Part shown: in pieces, positions 37,176 to 45,428 of the stretch
Layout: every line of letters starts with the position of its first letter
Position numbering within the stretch: the first letter of the stretch is position 1
Source of the DNA: Nocardioides humi
GTDB lineage: Bacteria; Actinomycetota; Actinomycetes; Propionibacteriales; Nocardioidaceae
DNA: 64,000 nt
Assembly (NCBI RefSeq): GCF_006494775.1
Contig: NZ_CP041146.1
Span: forward strand, 1,736,001-1,800,000
Reading direction: 5' to 3'
Notes under the pieces: generated by a model
Database searches by the model: none
The model's input: the letters and a program-made list of their open reading frames with translations, nothing else
Told to the model about the DNA's origin: nothing
Program-made: the position numbers and the translations under genes

Positions 37176-37801
37176 GTGACCACCGCGAAGACCGACGCGC
37201 GCCAGACCGACACGGCCCGGCGCATTCTCGACGTGGCCACCGAGCTGTTCTTCACCAACGGCTACCCCGCGACCTCGGTCCGCCAGATCATGCAGGCGTG
37301 CAACGTCACGGCGGGCTCGCTGTACAACCACTTCGGGTCCAAGGAGGACGTGCTGTACGCGATCCTCATGCGATCCCTCGACGACTCGGTCGCGTCCCTC
37401 CTGCACGCGCACCGCACCGCGGACGACAACGCGACCGCCCAGCTCCGCGCCCTGGTGGGGGCGATCTCGATCTTCCACTCGGAGCGGCAGCTCGAGGGAC
37501 TGGTCAGCCAGACCGAGTGGCGACACCTGCCCCCGAGCGGGCCGCCGACGTCCTCGAGCAGCAGAAGAGGATCCGGCGGCTCTTCGAGGGCTGCCTGCGA
37601 CGCGGGATCGCCGACGGCGAGTTCACCCTCGCCGCGGTCGGCGCCGACACCGACATCACCGCCAAGTCGATCCTCGACCTGTGCATCAACGCCGGCAAGT
37701 GGTTCCGGACCCACGGCCGGCTCAGCGCGCCGGAGCTGGCGCGGCAGCACGTGGAGCTGGTCACGCAGATGGTCGGAGCGACACCATCTCGCGCGACCTA
37801 G
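37176..37801 (+). CDS. TetR-family repressor (one-base frameshift)
   Basis: A regulator of about 208 residues. The N-terminal helix-turn-helix is typical (RRILDVATELFFTNGYPATS, then VTAGSLYNHFGSKEDVLYAIL). The ligand domain crosses a frame break in CCCCC 37530-37534; one added C gives HLPPERAADVLEQQKRI. GTG 37176 was chosen as it lies about 16 bases after the TATATT box; GTG 37161 is in frame but too near it. The divergent position and shared operator make it the likely repressor of the catabolic operon and of itself. The C-terminal fold resembles KstR2/FadR-type regulators of lipid breakdown, which is an inference. Confidence 0.75.
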
Positions 37802-37809
37802 GAGACGGG

Positions 37810-37888
37810 CTCCCCAGGTAGGAGTCGAACCTACGTCGCTAGTCCTGATTCAAAGTCAGGCGGGCCCTGCCGGCAGACCAACTGGGGA
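37810..37888 (-). tRNA. tRNA-Gln (anticodon TTG)
   Basis: Read on the minus strand, the acceptor strands TCCCCAG (37888-37882) and CTGGGGA (37817-37811) pair over seven bases, with a G discriminator at 37810. The anticodon arm is CCTGA-CTTTGAA-TCAGG, giving anticodon TTG. The T arm is GTAGG-TTCGACT-CCTAC. A D arm GGTC/GGCC carries the conserved GG in its loop. The region between anticodon and T stems is nine bases, so the gene is 79 nt, long for Gln. CCA is not encoded. Its 5' end is the first unit of the 64-bp tandem repeat. Confidence 0.88.
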
Positions 37889-38100
37889 TGGCGAGAACAG
37901 CCTAGGGCCCGCCTGGCGGGGCAGCACCTCGGCCCGGCAGACCAACGGGGGATGGCGAGAACAGCCTAGGGCCCGCCTGGCGGGGCAGCACCTCGGCCCG
38001 GCAGACCAACGGGGGATGGCGTGAACAGCCTAGGGCCCGCCTGGCGGGGCAGCACCTCGGCCCGGCAGACCAACGGGGGATGGCGTGAACAGCCTAAGGC
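37870..38100. repeat. 64-bp tandem repeat, 3.6 copies, containing the 5' end of tRNA-Gln
   Basis: Units start at 37870, 37934, 37998 and 38062 (CCGGCAGACCAAC), exactly 64 bp apart, and the last breaks off near 38100. Copy one includes the first 19 nt of the real tRNA gene (acceptor strand and part of the D arm). Later copies carry that fragment with ACGGGGGA instead of ACTGGGGA, so they cannot make tRNA. Copies differ from each other at only one or two positions (for example GCGAGAA or GCGTGAA). Each unit also repeats the leader TAGGCT, which may be a -10 box; the array could supply several tandem promoters. Confidence 0.85.
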
Positions 38101-38112
38101 CGCAGCACCCCC

Positions 38113-38634
38113 TCAGGCCGCGGGCCCGAGGCAGAGCACCGTCTTGCGGGTCTTGTTCTCGAGCGGCTGCGCGCCGTCGGCACACTCGTCGCCGGCCTTG
38201 CCGACCGAGACGACCTTGACGATCGAGGTGGTGCCCGCGCCCTCCGTGCAGGCGACCTTCGTCGACGGCGTGGACATGCCGCCGAGGTCGAAGCAGTCGC
38301 CCTCCGCGGCGTTCAGCGCCAGGCAGAGGTCGGCGACGTTGCCGCTGCTGCGGTCGTTGCCGAGCGAGATCGTGTAGTTGAGCTCCGCGTCGTCGCAGCC
38401 GCCGTCCTTGCCGACCACCTTGTAGACGGCCTTCGCGTCGTCGCACTCGACCTCCTCGTGGTCGGCGTCGAAGCTGGAGCCGGTCATGACGAGGCACTCG
38501 CCGACCTTGGGCGCCTTGGCCTGCTCGACCTTCTCCTGGCCCTTGAAGAAGATGAAGTACGCCGCCGCCGCGACGGCGAGGCTGACGACGAGACCGATGA
38601 TGCGGCCGAGGAGGCCTCCACCGAGGTTGGCCAT
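38113..38634 (-). CDS. LppU/SCO3897-like membrane-anchored protein
   Basis: A 173-residue protein. A Gly-rich N-terminus is followed by one membrane helix at about residues 12-33 (IIGLVVSLAVAAAAYFIFF). The exported domain has evenly spaced cysteines (VGECLVM, VECDD, GGCDDAE, DLCLAL, GDCFDL, VACTEG, DECADG, VLCLG), giving four likely disulfides. The layout matches LppU-type actinobacterial proteins of unknown function. ATG 38634 is supported by GGAAGGGAAA just upstream. Downstream lies the tRNA repeat array. Confidence 0.6.
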   Translation of the reverse strand: MANLGGGLLGRIIGLVVSLAVAAAAYFIFFKGQEKVEQAKAPKVGECLVMTGSSFDADHEEVECDDAKAVYKVVGKDGGCDDAELNYTISLGNDRSSGNVADLCLALNAAEGDCFDLGGMSTPSTKVACTEGAGTTSIVKVVSVGKAGDECADGAQPLENKTRKTVLCLGPAA

Positions 38635-38728
38635 TGATTTCCCTTCCGAGAGGGGCGGTCCCGAGTCACCCACAGTGAAAATGTCGGGCCTCACCCTAGG
38701 GGGAGCCCTCACCAACCATGCGGAAGGG

Positions 38729-40249
38729 TCAGTACGTGAGCTCGACCCACGGGTCGACGTCGTAGCGGCCGTTGGTCTGCAGGGTGATCGACTGGATGCC
38801 GACGGGGCGCCCGTCGCGGTAGGTGATCAGGCCGATGCTGGCGGGACGGCGCAGCTTGCTGCCGATGGCGATGGCGTACGCCGCGCCGCCCGTCGTGCCC
38901 AGCGTGTAGGTGTAGCCGACCCGGCCGTCCTCCGCGGTGACCGCGGTCGGCCCGGTCTGGACATGGACGTGGCCGCCGAGGACCAGGTCGACGCAGCCCC
39001 GCTCGAGCGCCGGCCTGCCGAGGTTGGCGTCGTGGACGAGCAGGGTGTTGACCCGGTCGCCGTCCTCGTCGGCGGCACAGGCGGCGTCGGCCAGCCGGTC
39101 GGCGACCTCCTTGAAGCTCAGGCCCTTCTCGTCGCGCCAGTTGCCGAGCCCGCTGGAGCGGGGATCGTCGACGCCGAGGATCCGCGAGTCGCCCGGGCCG
39201 TCGATCACCTCGTCGTCGAAGTAGGTCCAGCCGAGGTCCTCGAGGTGGCTGCGGACGAAGGTGCCGTTGTCGTGGTTGCCGGCGACCGCCCAGCGGCCGT
39301 CGAAGTCCTGGAAGACGGCGGCCAGGGAGTCGAGCGAGAACGCCTCCCAGCGGCTGCCGGTCGAGGTGTCGTCGCCGGCGTCGATCACGGCGGTGGCGCC
39401 GCCGGCGTCGGCGATCGCGCGGGCGACCTTGTCCATGCCGATGTTGTCGTGGCGGTCGGACACCATGAGGACCACCGTCTCGCCCTCCTCCGGCTCGCGG
39501 AGGTCGAGGAAGGCGGCGTCCTCGGCCGCCTCGGAGTAGAACGCCAGGCTCTGCTGGTAGCCGCTGACCGCGCTCTCCACGAGCCGCCGGGACTGCGCGG
39601 TCGTCGCGTCGGTCATCACCTCGACGTCGGCCACCTCGTCGGGCAGCGTCACGTCGGGACCGACGAAGTCGCGCAGCGAGGTCCAGCGCTCGGCGGGCCG
39701 GTCCGTGCGCCCCCAGCCGAAGGGTACGACGAGCGCGACGACCAGCACGATCGCGAGCCCGGACACGGCGATCCCACCGCGGGTGCGGAGGCCGGCGTAC
39801 AGCTCGCGCCGCCGGGCCTGGCCGATCGCCGCCCACACCAGGAGCGGGACCGCGCCGAGGACGGCGCCCTGGACGAGCGCGGCCAGCGCCATCGCGGTGA
39901 CCGCGCGCTCGGCGACGGCGATCTGGCCCTCGGGCTGGGAGGCGATGGCGGCGTACCGGGCGGTGAGCTCCTCGAGCGTCGCCGCGTCGGTCTTCCCGAG
40001 CTCGACCTCGATCCCGATCCGCGAGCCGGACGGCATCCGCAGGTCGGGCAGCACCGGGCCCATCCGGGCCACGACCTCACCGGAGAAGTCCGGGCTGAGC
40101 GTCGCCTCGTGGCTGGCGATCTCGACGGTCCGCTCGCTGTTGACGAAGATCGCGGCCGCGACCGCCACGGACACGACCAGCCAGGCCCCGACGTACGCGA
40201 GTACCTCGAGGAGACGGCGGGTCGGCATCGTGCGGACCAGGGCGATCAC
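38729..40249 (-). CDS. Membrane-bound metallophosphoesterase
   Basis: A 506-residue protein with three to four membrane helices in the first 190 residues, then a calcineurin-like phosphoesterase domain. Motifs are [10 protein letters not shown] (usually SDxH), [11 protein letters not shown] (GD motif), [10 protein letters not shown] (GNHD) and [10 protein letters not shown] (GHxH). The first motif is slightly changed but keeps Asp and His. It starts at a GTG that overlaps the rlmB stop, so it belongs to the cysS-rlmB unit. Substrate unknown; relatives act on nucleotides, phospholipids or cell-wall precursors outside the cell. Confidence 0.75.
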   Translation of the reverse strand: MIALVRTMPTRRLLEVLAYVGAWLVVSVAVAAAIFVNSERTVEIASHEATLSPDFSGEVVARMGPVLPDLRMPSGSRIGIEVELGKTDAATLEELTARYAAIASQPEGQIAVAERAVTAMALAALVQGAVLGAVPLLVWAAIGQARRRELYAGLRTRGGIAVSGLAIVLVVALVVPFGWGRTDRPAERWTSLRDFVGPDVTLPDEVADVEVMTDATTAQSRRLVESAVSGYQQSLAFYSEAAEDAAFLDLREPEEGETVVLMVSDRHDNIGMDKVARAIADAGGATAVIDAGDDTSTGSRWEAFSLDSLAAVFQDFDGRWAVAGNHDNGTFVRSHLEDLGWTYFDDEVIDGPGDSRILGVDDPRSSGLGNWRDEKGLSFKEVADRLADAACAADEDGDRVNTLLVHDANLGRPALERGCVDLVLGGHVHVQTGPTAVTAEDGRVGYTYTLGTTGGAAYAIAIGSKLRRPASIGLITYRDGRPVGIQSITLQTNGRYDVDPWVELTY

Positions 40250-41216
40250 CGCTCGGCGCGGGCCTCCGCGACGGCGTACAGCGCGACCGACGCGGCGACG
40301 CCGGCGTTGAGCGACTCCAGCACACCGGCCATCGGGATGGACATCAGCCGGTCGCAGGTCTCCGCGACCAGCCGGGACAGGCCCTCGCCCTCGGAGCCGA
40401 CGACCAGGACCAGCGGCCCGCGGGCGAGGTCGTCGTCGGCGACCAGCTCGGGCAGGGTGAGATCGCCGTCGGCGGCGAGGCCGACGACGAAGCAGCCGGC
40501 GTCCTGGTAGGCCTTGAGCTGCCGGGTCAGGTTGACCGTCTGCGCCACCGGGCAGCGCGCGGCCGCGCCCGCCGACGTCTTCCAGGCGGCGGCGGTCATC
40601 GACGCGGCGCGGCGCTCGGGGATGACGACGCCGTGGGCGCCGAAGCCCGCGGCGCTGCGGACGATCGCGCCGAGGTTGCGCGGGTCCGTGATCGAGTCGA
40701 GGACGACGACCAGCGGCGCCCGGCCCCCTCCTCCGCGGCGGCGAGCAGGTCGTCGGGGTGGGCGTACTCGTAGGCCGGGATCCGTGCGGCCAGGCCCTGG
40801 TGGACGGCGCCGTCGGTGAGCCGGTCCAGCTCGCCCCGGCTGACCTCGAGCAGCCCGACGCCGTGCTCGGCCGCGAGCCGGAACACCTCGCGCAGCCGGC
40901 CGTCGCGCTCGGCCCCCTCGGCGACGTACACCGAGGTCACGGGCACCCGCTCGCGCAGCGCCTCGACCACCGGGTTGCGCCCGGCGATCCACTCGTCGCC
41001 GCCCGGCTTGCGGCGCGGGCCGCGGCTACCGCCGCCGCGCTTCTCGGCGCGCTTCTTCGCCTCGGCGGCCTTGTGGGCCTTGTGGTACTCGCGGTCGACC
41101 GCCTTCGGGGTCGGCCCCTTGCCCTCCAGGCCGCGGCGGACCCGGCCGCCGGAACCGGCGGTGGGCTTCTTGCTCGTCTTGCGGATCGCGCCCTTGCGGG
41201 AGGAGTTGCCTGCCAT
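40246..41216 (-). CDS. rlmB: 23S rRNA (guanosine-2'-O-)-methyltransferase RlmB (one-base frameshift)
   Basis: About 323 residues: a basic actinobacterial N-terminal tail (about residues 1-70), a small substrate-binding domain ([18 protein letters not shown]) and a SPOUT knot domain. The three knot motifs are [28 protein letters not shown] and [18 protein letters not shown]. The frame breaks in CCCCC 40724-40728; one added base gives [14 protein letters not shown]. RlmB methylates the ribose of G2251 (E. coli numbering) in the peptidyl-transferase region. The cysS stop lies three bases upstream, the usual actinobacterial order. Confidence 0.87.
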
Positions 41217-41219
41217 TGC

Positions 41220-42614
41220 TCAGCTCACCGTCCAGGTGGGTCCGTCGGGGGTGTCGGTGACCTCGATGCCGGCCGCCTTGATCCGGTCGCGGAGGGCGTC
41301 GGCGCGGGCCCAGTCCTTGTCGGCGCGGGCCTGCGCGCGCTCCTCGAGCAGCCCGGCGACGAGCGCGTCGACGGCGGCGCTGAGCCGCTCCTCGGCGTCC
41401 GAGCCGCCGCTGCCGGCCCAGGCCGGGTCGGCCGGGTGGACGCCGAGGACGTCGAGCATCGCGGCGACCGCGCCGGCGGTGACGGTGACGTCCTCGCCCG
41501 CGGCGAGCTGGCGGTTGCCCTCGCGCACGGTGTCGTAGAGGACGGCGACCGCGGCCGGCGTACCGAGGTCGTCGTCCATGGCGGCGGCGAAGGCCTCGGG
41601 CAGCTCGCCGGCGGCGGGAGCGCCGGCGCGGTCGAGGAAGGACACGATCCGGCGGTAGCCCGCGGCCGCCTCGTCGAGGGCCTCGAAGCTGAACTCCACG
41701 TGGGAGCGGTAGTGCGCCGCGACGATGTAGAACCGCAGCTCGGCGCCGCGGTAGCGCTCCAGGATGGCCGGGATCGACAGGGTGTTGCCGAGCGACTTGC
41801 TCATCTTCTCGCCGGCGGTGGTGATCCACGCGTTGTGCATCCAGTACGACGCGAAGGCGCCGCCGGCCGCGCGCGACTGGGCCTGCTCGTTCTCGTGGTG
41901 GGGGAAGCGCAGGTCGACGCCGCCGCCGTGGATGTCGAAGGCGTCGCCGAGGTACTTGCCCGCCATCGCCGAGCACTCGATGTGCCAGCCGGGGCGCCCC
42001 GGCCCCCACGGGCTCGGCCAGGACGCGGTCTCCGGCTCGGACTCCTTGCGGCCCTTCCAGAGCGCGAAGTCGCGCGGGTCGCGCTTGCCGCGCGGGTCGG
42101 CGTCGGCCGCCGGCTCCATGTCGTCGACGCCCTGGTGGGTCAGCTCGCCGTACTGCGGCCAGGAGCGGACGTCGAAGTAGACGTCCCCGGAGCCGTCGTC
42201 GGCCGGGTACGCGTGGCCGCGCTCGATCAGCTTCTCGATGAGGACGATCATCTCCGGCACGTGCCCGGTCGCCGCCGGCTCATACGTCGGCGGCGCGACG
42301 TTGAGCGCGGCGTACGCCTTGTCCAGCTCGATCCTCATGGCGTAGGCGAGGTTGTACCAGGGGCGTCCCTGCTCGGCCGACTTCGCCAGGATCTTGTCGT
42401 CGATGTCGGTGATATTGCGGATGAACGTGACGTCGTACCCGCGGAAGCGCAGCCAGCGCTGGAGGACGTCGAAGTTGACCCCCGACCGGACGTGGCCGAC
42501 GTGGGGCTCGCTCTGGACGGTCAGCCCGCAGACGTAGAGACCCGCCCTGCCCTCGTGGAGGGGCACGAAGTCGCGGACTTCGCGGGTCGCGGTGTCGTAG
42601 AGCCGGATGGTCAC
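41220..42614 (-). CDS. cysS: Cysteinyl-tRNA synthetase
   Basis: A 464-residue class I synthetase that charges tRNA-Cys. The HIGH-like motif is [10 protein letters not shown] at about residues 36-45 and the KMSKS loop is [11 protein letters not shown] at about 267-277. Zinc ligands match the family: Cys in YVCGLTV, Cys in HIECSAM and the HHENE segment. The C-terminal DALR-like helical domain is present ([13 protein letters not shown]). Length is standard for CysS rather than the shorter mycothiol ligase MshC. The start ATG lies at 42614, 9 bp after the upstream membrane protein gene. Confidence 0.95.
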   Translation of the reverse strand: MTIRLYDTATREVRDFVPLHEGRAGLYVCGLTVQSEPHVGHVRSGVNFDVLQRWLRFRGYDVTFIRNITDIDDKILAKSAEQGRPWYNLAYAMRIELDKAYAALNVAPPTYEPAATGHVPEMIVLIEKLIERGHAYPADDGSGDVYFDVRSWPQYGELTHQGVDDMEPAADADPRGKRDPRDFALWKGRKESEPETASWPSPWGPGRPGWHIECSAMAGKYLGDAFDIHGGGVDLRFPHHENEQAQSRAAGGAFASYWMHNAWITTAGEKMSKSLGNTLSIPAILERYRGAELRFYIVAAHYRSHVEFSFEALDEAAAGYRRIVSFLDRAGAPAAGELPEAFAAAMDDDLGTPAAVAVLYDTVREGNRQLAAGEDVTVTAGAVAAMLDVLGVHPADPAWAGSGGSDAEERLSAAVDALVAGLLEERAQARADKDWARADALRDRIKAAGIEVTDTPDGPTWTVS

Positions 42615-42623
42615 CGGGCCAGT

Positions 42624-43373
42624 CTAGGGAGCGGGGGCGCTGTCGCCCTCTTCCTGACCGCCGTTCGCCGTGGCGTTCTCCGTGGCGTTCTCCGTGCCGT
42701 TCGCCGCCTGCCGCCGCAGTTGCTCCTGCCGGCGGCGGCGCCGGACCTCGGCGCGGGCGACGGCGAACGCGACGATCACGGGGACGACGTACTTCGCGTT
42801 GTCCAGCAGCCAGCGCAGCCACGCCGGGAGGGCGAGGTCCGGCCACGGGATGGTGGGCAGGTCGATGTCGGGCCAGGGGATGCGTGGCAGGCGGATGTCC
42901 GGCCACGGGATGCTCGGCCAGGGGATGTCGGGCCACGGGATCGCGATGACGACCCGGGCGAGCAGCCAGGCGACGAGGAGCGAGAGGAGGACGCCGAGCA
43001 CGGCGCCCCCGGTCTCGAGGAAGGTGTGGAGCCGCGGGTGGTGGAGCATCCGCCGCTCGCGGCGGTCGGCCCGGGAGCCCGGCTCGGGACGGAAGTCGAC
43101 GCCGCCGGGGACCACGCCGGCGCCCGCGAGCTCGGCCGGCTCCTCCAGCCAGGTCACCCGCCGGGCGGGCCCGAGGAAGCGGGGCAGCCTGACGAACACC
43201 GCCCCGCCGCCGTCCTCCTCGGGGGTGAGCTGGACCCGCTCGTCGTGGGTCCTCCGCTCGGCGATCTGCTCGCCGTCGACCCGCCACACCAGGCGCTTGC
43301 CCAGGCCGGCGTCGCTGATCTCGATCTCGTGACGCCGGCCCGCGCGATCCAGGTGCCACAGCTCGCCGGCCAC
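42624..43373 (-). CDS. Membrane protein with IPWPD repeats
   Basis: A 249-residue protein. The first 110 residues form a soluble domain (LWHLDRAGRRHEIEISDAG, LVWRVDGEQ). Next come a membrane helix (about 118-140, VLGVLLSLLVAWLLARVVIA) and a run of seven or so short repeats built on IPWPD/LPxIPWPD (about 142-180). A second helix (YVVPVIVAFAVARA) and a charged tail with NGTENATENATANG end the chain. Trp-Pro repeats between helices suggest a rigid interfacial belt. No known enzyme motif is visible. It diverges from a TetR gene with a dyad operator between, so the two may be linked. Confidence 0.6.
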   Translation of the reverse strand: MAGELWHLDRAGRRHEIEISDAGLGKRLVWRVDGEQIAERRTHDERVQLTPEEDGGGAVFVRLPRFLGPARRVTWLEEPAELAGAGVVPGGVDFRPEPGSRADRRERRMLHHPRLHTFLETGGAVLGVLLSLLVAWLLARVVIAIPWPDIPWPSIPWPDIRLPRIPWPDIDLPTIPWPDLALPAWLRWLLDNAKYVVPVIVAFAVARAEVRRRRRQEQLRRQAANGTENATENATANGGQEEGDSAPAP

Positions 43374-43383
43374 GCGGGCTATA

Positions 43384-43407
43384 TTAACAGAGTGATCGCT
43401 CTAGTAA
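43384..43407. promoter_or_regulatory. Dyad operator between divergent membrane protein and TetR genes
   Basis: A 24-bp dyad reads TTA-nn-AGAG-n-GATC-n-CTCT-nn-TAA with its centre in GATC; 18 of 24 positions are symmetric. It lies just upstream of both starts (43373 and 43435) and inside the only A+T-rich stretch nearby (CTATATTAACAG). The TetR protein encoded at 43435 is the natural candidate to bind it and repress both genes. Confidence 0.6.
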
Positions 43408-43434
43408 TTCTCCCGGTCCCGTCGGCCGACTGAC

Positions 43435-44028
43435 GTGGCGCGCACCGTCGACCCCGTCCGGCACGAGCAGCGCCGGCTGCAGATCATCGACGCCGCGCTG
43501 ACCCGCTTCGCCGAGGACGGGTACGCCGGCGCCACCACCGCCGCGATCTGCCGGACCGCCGGCATCGGCTCGGGCACCTTCTTCCACTACTTCCCCACCA
43601 AGTCCGCGCTGCTGGTCGCGATCCTCGAGTACGGCACCGCGGAGACGACCGCCTGGTTCGCCGCCCGGCGAGACCGCGACGACGCCCGCCGGGTGCTCCT
43701 GGACTACGTCGCGCACACGGCCGACGAGCTGACCGACCCGCGCCTGCCCGGCTTCGTCCGGGCGGTCGCCTCGGTGATGGGCGAGCCGGACGTGGCCGTC
43801 GCGCTGGCCGCCGACGAACGCGCGCAACGGAGGGGGATCGCGACCTGGGTACGTCGCGCCCAGCGCGGCGGGGAGGTCCGCACCGACCTCTCCGCGTCCC
43901 GGCTCGCGGACTGGGTCTTCCTGCTGGTGGACGGCTTCACCGGGCGCCTCGCGTCCGATCCGGCGTTCTCGGTACGCCGCGAGCGGGGCGTGCTGCTCGA
44001 CGCCGTGGACCGCCTCCTCGCCCCCTGA
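43435..44028 (+). CDS. TetR-family regulator
   Basis: A 197-residue regulator. The helix-turn-helix is RLQIIDAALTRFAEDGYAGA followed by AGIGSGTFFHYFPTKSALLV. The ligand-binding part has no assigned subgroup. GTG 43435 is the first start that gives the full DNA-binding domain. The dyad at 43384-43407 and divergence from the IPWPD membrane protein suggest that this is its target. The C39-like peptidase gene downstream is 78 bp away and may be independent. Confidence 0.78.
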   Translation: MARTVDPVRHEQRRLQIIDAALTRFAEDGYAGATTAAICRTAGIGSGTFFHYFPTKSALLVAILEYGTAETTAWFAARRDRDDARRVLLDYVAHTADELTDPRLPGFVRAVASVMGEPDVAVALAADERAQRRGIATWVRRAQRGGEVRTDLSASRLADWVFLLVDGFTGRLASDPAFSVRRERGVLLDAVDRLLAP

Positions 44029-44106
44029 GCCCCGGATCGGCCCGGAGGAGCCTGGACCTTCGCCGAGCGTGTGACGCATGGGACTGGTGTGACGTACCGT
44101 GGGACG

Positions 44107-45348
44107 GTGCGCCGGTCCTTCCCCCACCCCGCCGTGTCCCTCGCCGCCCTGGCCGCAGCCGCCTGCCTGGTGGCCGGCGTCCTCGTCGCCGTCGGCCGTC
44201 CGGGCGCTCCCGCGGACGCCCGCCCCGAGGCCGCCGCCGCGGCCGCCGTCTCCGACCGGCAGGTCGACCTCGAGCGGTTCACCGCGCCGGGGCCGTGGAA
44301 GGCCGGCGGGACGCGGACCAAGTTCGGGCGGAAGTACGACGTCGTGCGCTGGAAGAGCCGCTGGGTCACCCCCGGCTTCGACTTCACCGAGCTGATCGCG
44401 TCCTGGTCGGCCCGCACCCCCGGCACCAGCTGGATCGAGGTGCAGGTCCGCGGCCGGTCCGCGGCGGGAGCCAGGACGAGCTGGGACACCCTGGCCCGCT
44501 GGGCGGCCAAGGACAAGAAGATCGAGCGGCGGTCCGGCGGCGCGCAGGCGGACGACGGCACCCGGGTCGCCACCGACACGTGGCGGACGGCCGGGCTGGC
44601 GTCGTACAAGATCCGGATCAGGGCGCACCACCAGCGCGGGAGGAAGGTGCCGAAGGTCGCCTTCGCCACGGCCATGACGTCCCGGCTGCCGGCGGGCGTG
44701 GGCGCGGTGTCCGCGCCCGGCGTGGCGAGCGCCGCGGGCGGCCTGGAGCTGGCGGTGCCGCGGTACTCCCAGATGGTCCACGCGGGGCACTACCCGCAGT
44801 GGGGCGGCGGCGGTGAGGCCTGGTGCTCGCCGACGTCGACCGCGATGGTGCTCGGCTACTACGGCCGCCTGCCCGGCCCCGGCAGCTACTCCTGGGTGCC
44901 GGCCGGGCACCCGGACCCGTGGGTGGACGCCACCGCGCGGGCGACGTACGACCATGCGTACAAGGGGACCGGGAACTGGCCGTTCAACACGGCGTTCGCG
45001 GCCAAGCGGGTCGGCGAGGCGTTCGTGACCCGGCTGCGCGACCTCACCGACGCCGAGCTGCTCGTCCGGGCGGGCATCCCGCCGGTCGTCTCCATCGCGT
45101 TCGCGCGCGGCGAGCTCACCGGCGCCCCGATCTCGTCCTCCAACGGGCACCTGCTGGTGATCGTCGGCTTCACCGCCACCGGCGACGTGATCGTCAACGA
45201 TCCCGCCGCCGCGGGCGCCGCCGGCGTACGGCGGGTCTACCCCCGCGCCCAGCTGGAGAAGATCTGGCTCCGGGCCTCGGGCGGCATGGCGTACGTCATC
45301 CACGACGCCGCGCACCCGCTGCCGCCCTCCCCCGGCGGCAACTGGTAG
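44107..45348 (+). CDS. Secreted C39-like cysteine peptidase
   Basis: A 413-residue exported protein. The N-terminal hydrophobic stretch (about residues 12-32) is a signal peptide. Residues about 45-200 form a beta-rich domain of unknown role, with Trp and Arg-rich strands. The C-terminal third is a Peptidase_C39_2 domain with the nucleophile in GEAWCSPTSTAMVLGYYG, His in SSNGHLLVIVGF and Asp in VIVNDPAA. GTG 44107 was chosen because it opens directly into the signal peptide; GTG 44089 and 44071 are also in frame. It should act outside the cell on peptides or peptide-linked wall material. Confidence 0.72.
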   Translation: MRRSFPHPAVSLAALAAAACLVAGVLVAVGRPGAPADARPEAAAAAAVSDRQVDLERFTAPGPWKAGGTRTKFGRKYDVVRWKSRWVTPGFDFTELIASWSARTPGTSWIEVQVRGRSAAGARTSWDTLARWAAKDKKIERRSGGAQADDGTRVATDTWRTAGLASYKIRIRAHHQRGRKVPKVAFATAMTSRLPAGVGAVSAPGVASAAGGLELAVPRYSQMVHAGHYPQWGGGGEAWCSPTSTAMVLGYYGRLPGPGSYSWVPAGHPDPWVDATARATYDHAYKGTGNWPFNTAFAAKRVGEAFVTRLRDLTDAELLVRAGIPPVVSIAFARGELTGAPISSSNGHLLVIVGFTATGDVIVNDPAAAGAAGVRRVYPRAQLEKIWLRASGGMAYVIHDAAHPLPPSPGGNW

Positions 45349-45376
45349 GTCCGGCTCGGGCCCGCCGCCAGCGTCT

Positions 45377-45391
45377 GGCCGCCAGGCGGCC
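45377..45391. terminator. Short GC hairpin between convergent genes
   Basis: GGCCG, CCA, GGCGGCC can form a compact hairpin in the 80 bp between the peptidase stop (45348) and the molybdoenzyme stop (45429). It lacks a U-run. It may serve as a bidirectional terminator for the two convergent genes. Confidence 0.3.
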
Positions 45392-45428
45392 TCAGCCAGG
45401 TCTCACCTCGACTGCGACACGCTCGCGC

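Noticed and set aside
36252..38024. A single 590-codon + strand frame running through the TetR gene and tRNA region
   Set aside because: It is antisense to the amidohydrolase-like gene at its start and reads the tRNA repeats at its end. Only the TetR part shows domain sequence.
37870..38100. CRISPR array
   Set aside because: Units are contiguous 64-bp copies with no variable spacers, include tRNA sequence, and no cas gene is near.
42840..42960. Short DNA repeats as a CRISPR or regulatory array
   Set aside because: The repeats are in frame and encode the IPWPD protein repeats of a membrane protein.
44029..44106. Cyclic di-AMP or other riboswitch before the C39 peptidase
   Set aside because: Only 78 bp separate it from the TetR stop and no fitting conserved core was seen.
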